Both the position numbers and the translations under genes were made by a program. Below the pieces are notes generated by a model that saw only the letters and a list, made by a program, of their open reading frames with translations, had not been told where the DNA came from and searched no databases. A stretch of 5,129 bases of DNA, taken from assembly GCA_030452775.1 (NCBI GenBank), contig JAKDLQ010000175.1, positions 1-5,129 on the forward strand, given 5' to 3'. This document shows positions 4,751 through 5,129 of this stretch, piece after piece; within the stretch, counting starts at the first letter, position 1, and each line of letters opens with the position of its first letter. The stretch comes from Micrococcales bacterium. Lineage in GTDB: Bacteria > Actinomycetota > Actinomycetes > Actinomycetales > Dermatophilaceae.

Positions 4751-5038
4751 TTGGCCCGCGTCCTGCTCGTCGCAGCGGTGGTCTTCGCGACGATCTATGC
4801 CTTCGTCGACTGCGTGCAGACCGACAGCCGGTTGGTTCGCGTGCTCGCGAAGCCGGTGTGGCTCATCGTCGTGCTCGTGCCCGTGCTCGGCCCGCTCGTC
4901 TGGTTCGTCGCGGGACGCACGGATGCGCGAGGCGGCCGCCCGCCGCGGCGACCCGGTCCGACACCACGGCCGCCCGGGCCCCGCGGGCCCGACGACGACC
5001 CGGACTTCCTGCGCAAGCTGCGTCCACCCAAAGCCTGA
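4751..5038 (+). CDS. Small PLDc_N-domain membrane protein (95 residues)
   Basis: The TTG at 4751 is chosen because GGAAGGAG (4738-4745) lies five bases upstream and the protein then begins MARVLLVAAV. Two membrane segments are visible, residues 3-19 and 35-54, joined by DCVQTDSRLVRVLAKPVW. The second ends in LGPLVWFVAGR, the signature of the PLDc_N domain (the membrane region found at the N-terminus of cardiolipin synthases and phospholipase-D-like proteins). No HKD catalytic motif follows; instead there is a Pro/Arg/Gly-rich cytosolic tail ending DDDPDFLRKLRPPKA. Stand-alone PLDc_N proteins of this length are common in actinomycetes, often near menaquinone genes, and their role is unknown. 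It starts 39 bases after menE, so it may be co-transcribed as well as having its own promoter. Confidence 0.85.
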   Translation: MARVLLVAAVVFATIYAFVDCVQTDSRLVRVLAKPVWLIVVLVPVLGPLVWFVAGRTDARGGRPPRRPGPTPRPPGPRGPDDDPDFLRKLRPPKA

Positions 5039-5079
5039 AGCCTGCCAGCCGATGATCACGGTCCGACCTCGCCGCCAGG

Positions 5080-5106
5080 GGATGCCCCGACTCGGCTCGG
5101 TCATCC
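5080..5106. terminator. Weak hairpin after the PLDc_N gene, possible terminator
   Basis: GGATG (5080-5084) pairs with CATCC (5102-5106). Inside, CCGA (5087-5090) pairs with TCGG (5097-5100) around a six-base loop, with a small internal loop between the stems. It lies about 40 bases after the last stop codon. There is no T-tract, so the call is tentative. The rest of 5039-5129 shows no gene I can support. Confidence 0.25.
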
Positions 5107-5129
5107 AATCGTCCTGACCCCCCGGCCCC

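Noticed and set aside
5031..5044. Direct repeat AAGCCTG x2 over the PLDc_N stop codon
   Set aside because: Seven bases repeated once at a gene end is compatible with chance.
3161..5104. A 647-residue minus-strand open frame opposite menE and the MFS end
   Set aside because: It is antisense to genes with clear family motifs, has no domain of its own and arises from GC-rich codon bias leaving few stops.
5101..5129. Possible end of a convergent minus-strand gene (stop at 5101-5103)
   Set aside because: Only nine codons (ending GVRTIG) are in view and no family can be recognised; a convergent menA was considered but is not supported.

Overview
The window is very GC-rich, with G/C-ending codons in every convincing reading frame, GTG and TTG starts beside ATG, and stop-start overlaps. 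Together with a menaquinone gene next to a small PLDc_N-domain membrane protein, this points to an actinomycete. A member of the Intrasporangiaceae/Micrococcales is likely, but the genus cannot be fixed by eye. No tRNA, rRNA, CRISPR array or complete insertion sequence is visible.

Layout. (1) Positions 1-406 (+) hold the tail of an antitoxin-like gene overlapping a ParE/RelE-type toxin gene that carries a one-base frameshift. (2) Positions 407-802 are mostly non-coding. They hold a hairpin, an imperfect 32-bp direct repeat and, on the minus strand, the N-terminal part of a ribbon-helix-helix antitoxin with a strong ribosome binding site and an upstream palindrome. No partner toxin is recognisable. 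(3) Positions 803-1677 (+) hold an AlkA-like DNA-3-methyladenine glycosylase gene, frameshifted at its helix-hairpin-helix. (4) Positions 1678-1892 are intergenic, with a 10-bp tandem repeat, a perfect 20-bp inverted repeat and a likely promoter. (5) Positions 1893-3545 (+) hold an intact MFS transporter with a long hydrophilic N-terminus. (6) Positions 3542-4711 (+) hold menE (o-succinylbenzoate-CoA ligase), start overlapping the MFS stop, interrupted by an in-frame TAG exactly at the hinge between its two domains and followed at once by ATG. (7) Positions 4751-5038 (+) hold a 95-residue PLDc_N membrane protein. (8) Positions 5039-5129 are non-coding as far as can be seen.

Function. The MFS gene, menE and probably the PLDc_N gene look like one transcription unit. 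Only menE has a firm pathway, menaquinone biosynthesis. The upstream part looks like a toxin-antitoxin and repair-gene graveyard. Four genes in about 4.4 kb are broken: two single-base frameshifts, one nonsense codon and one truncation. This means either real gene decay or base-level errors in the assembly, and the sequence alone cannot decide. The most interesting reading is that menE is expressed as two separate domain proteins by termination-reinitiation at TAG-ATG. I see no clearly new multi-gene system here.
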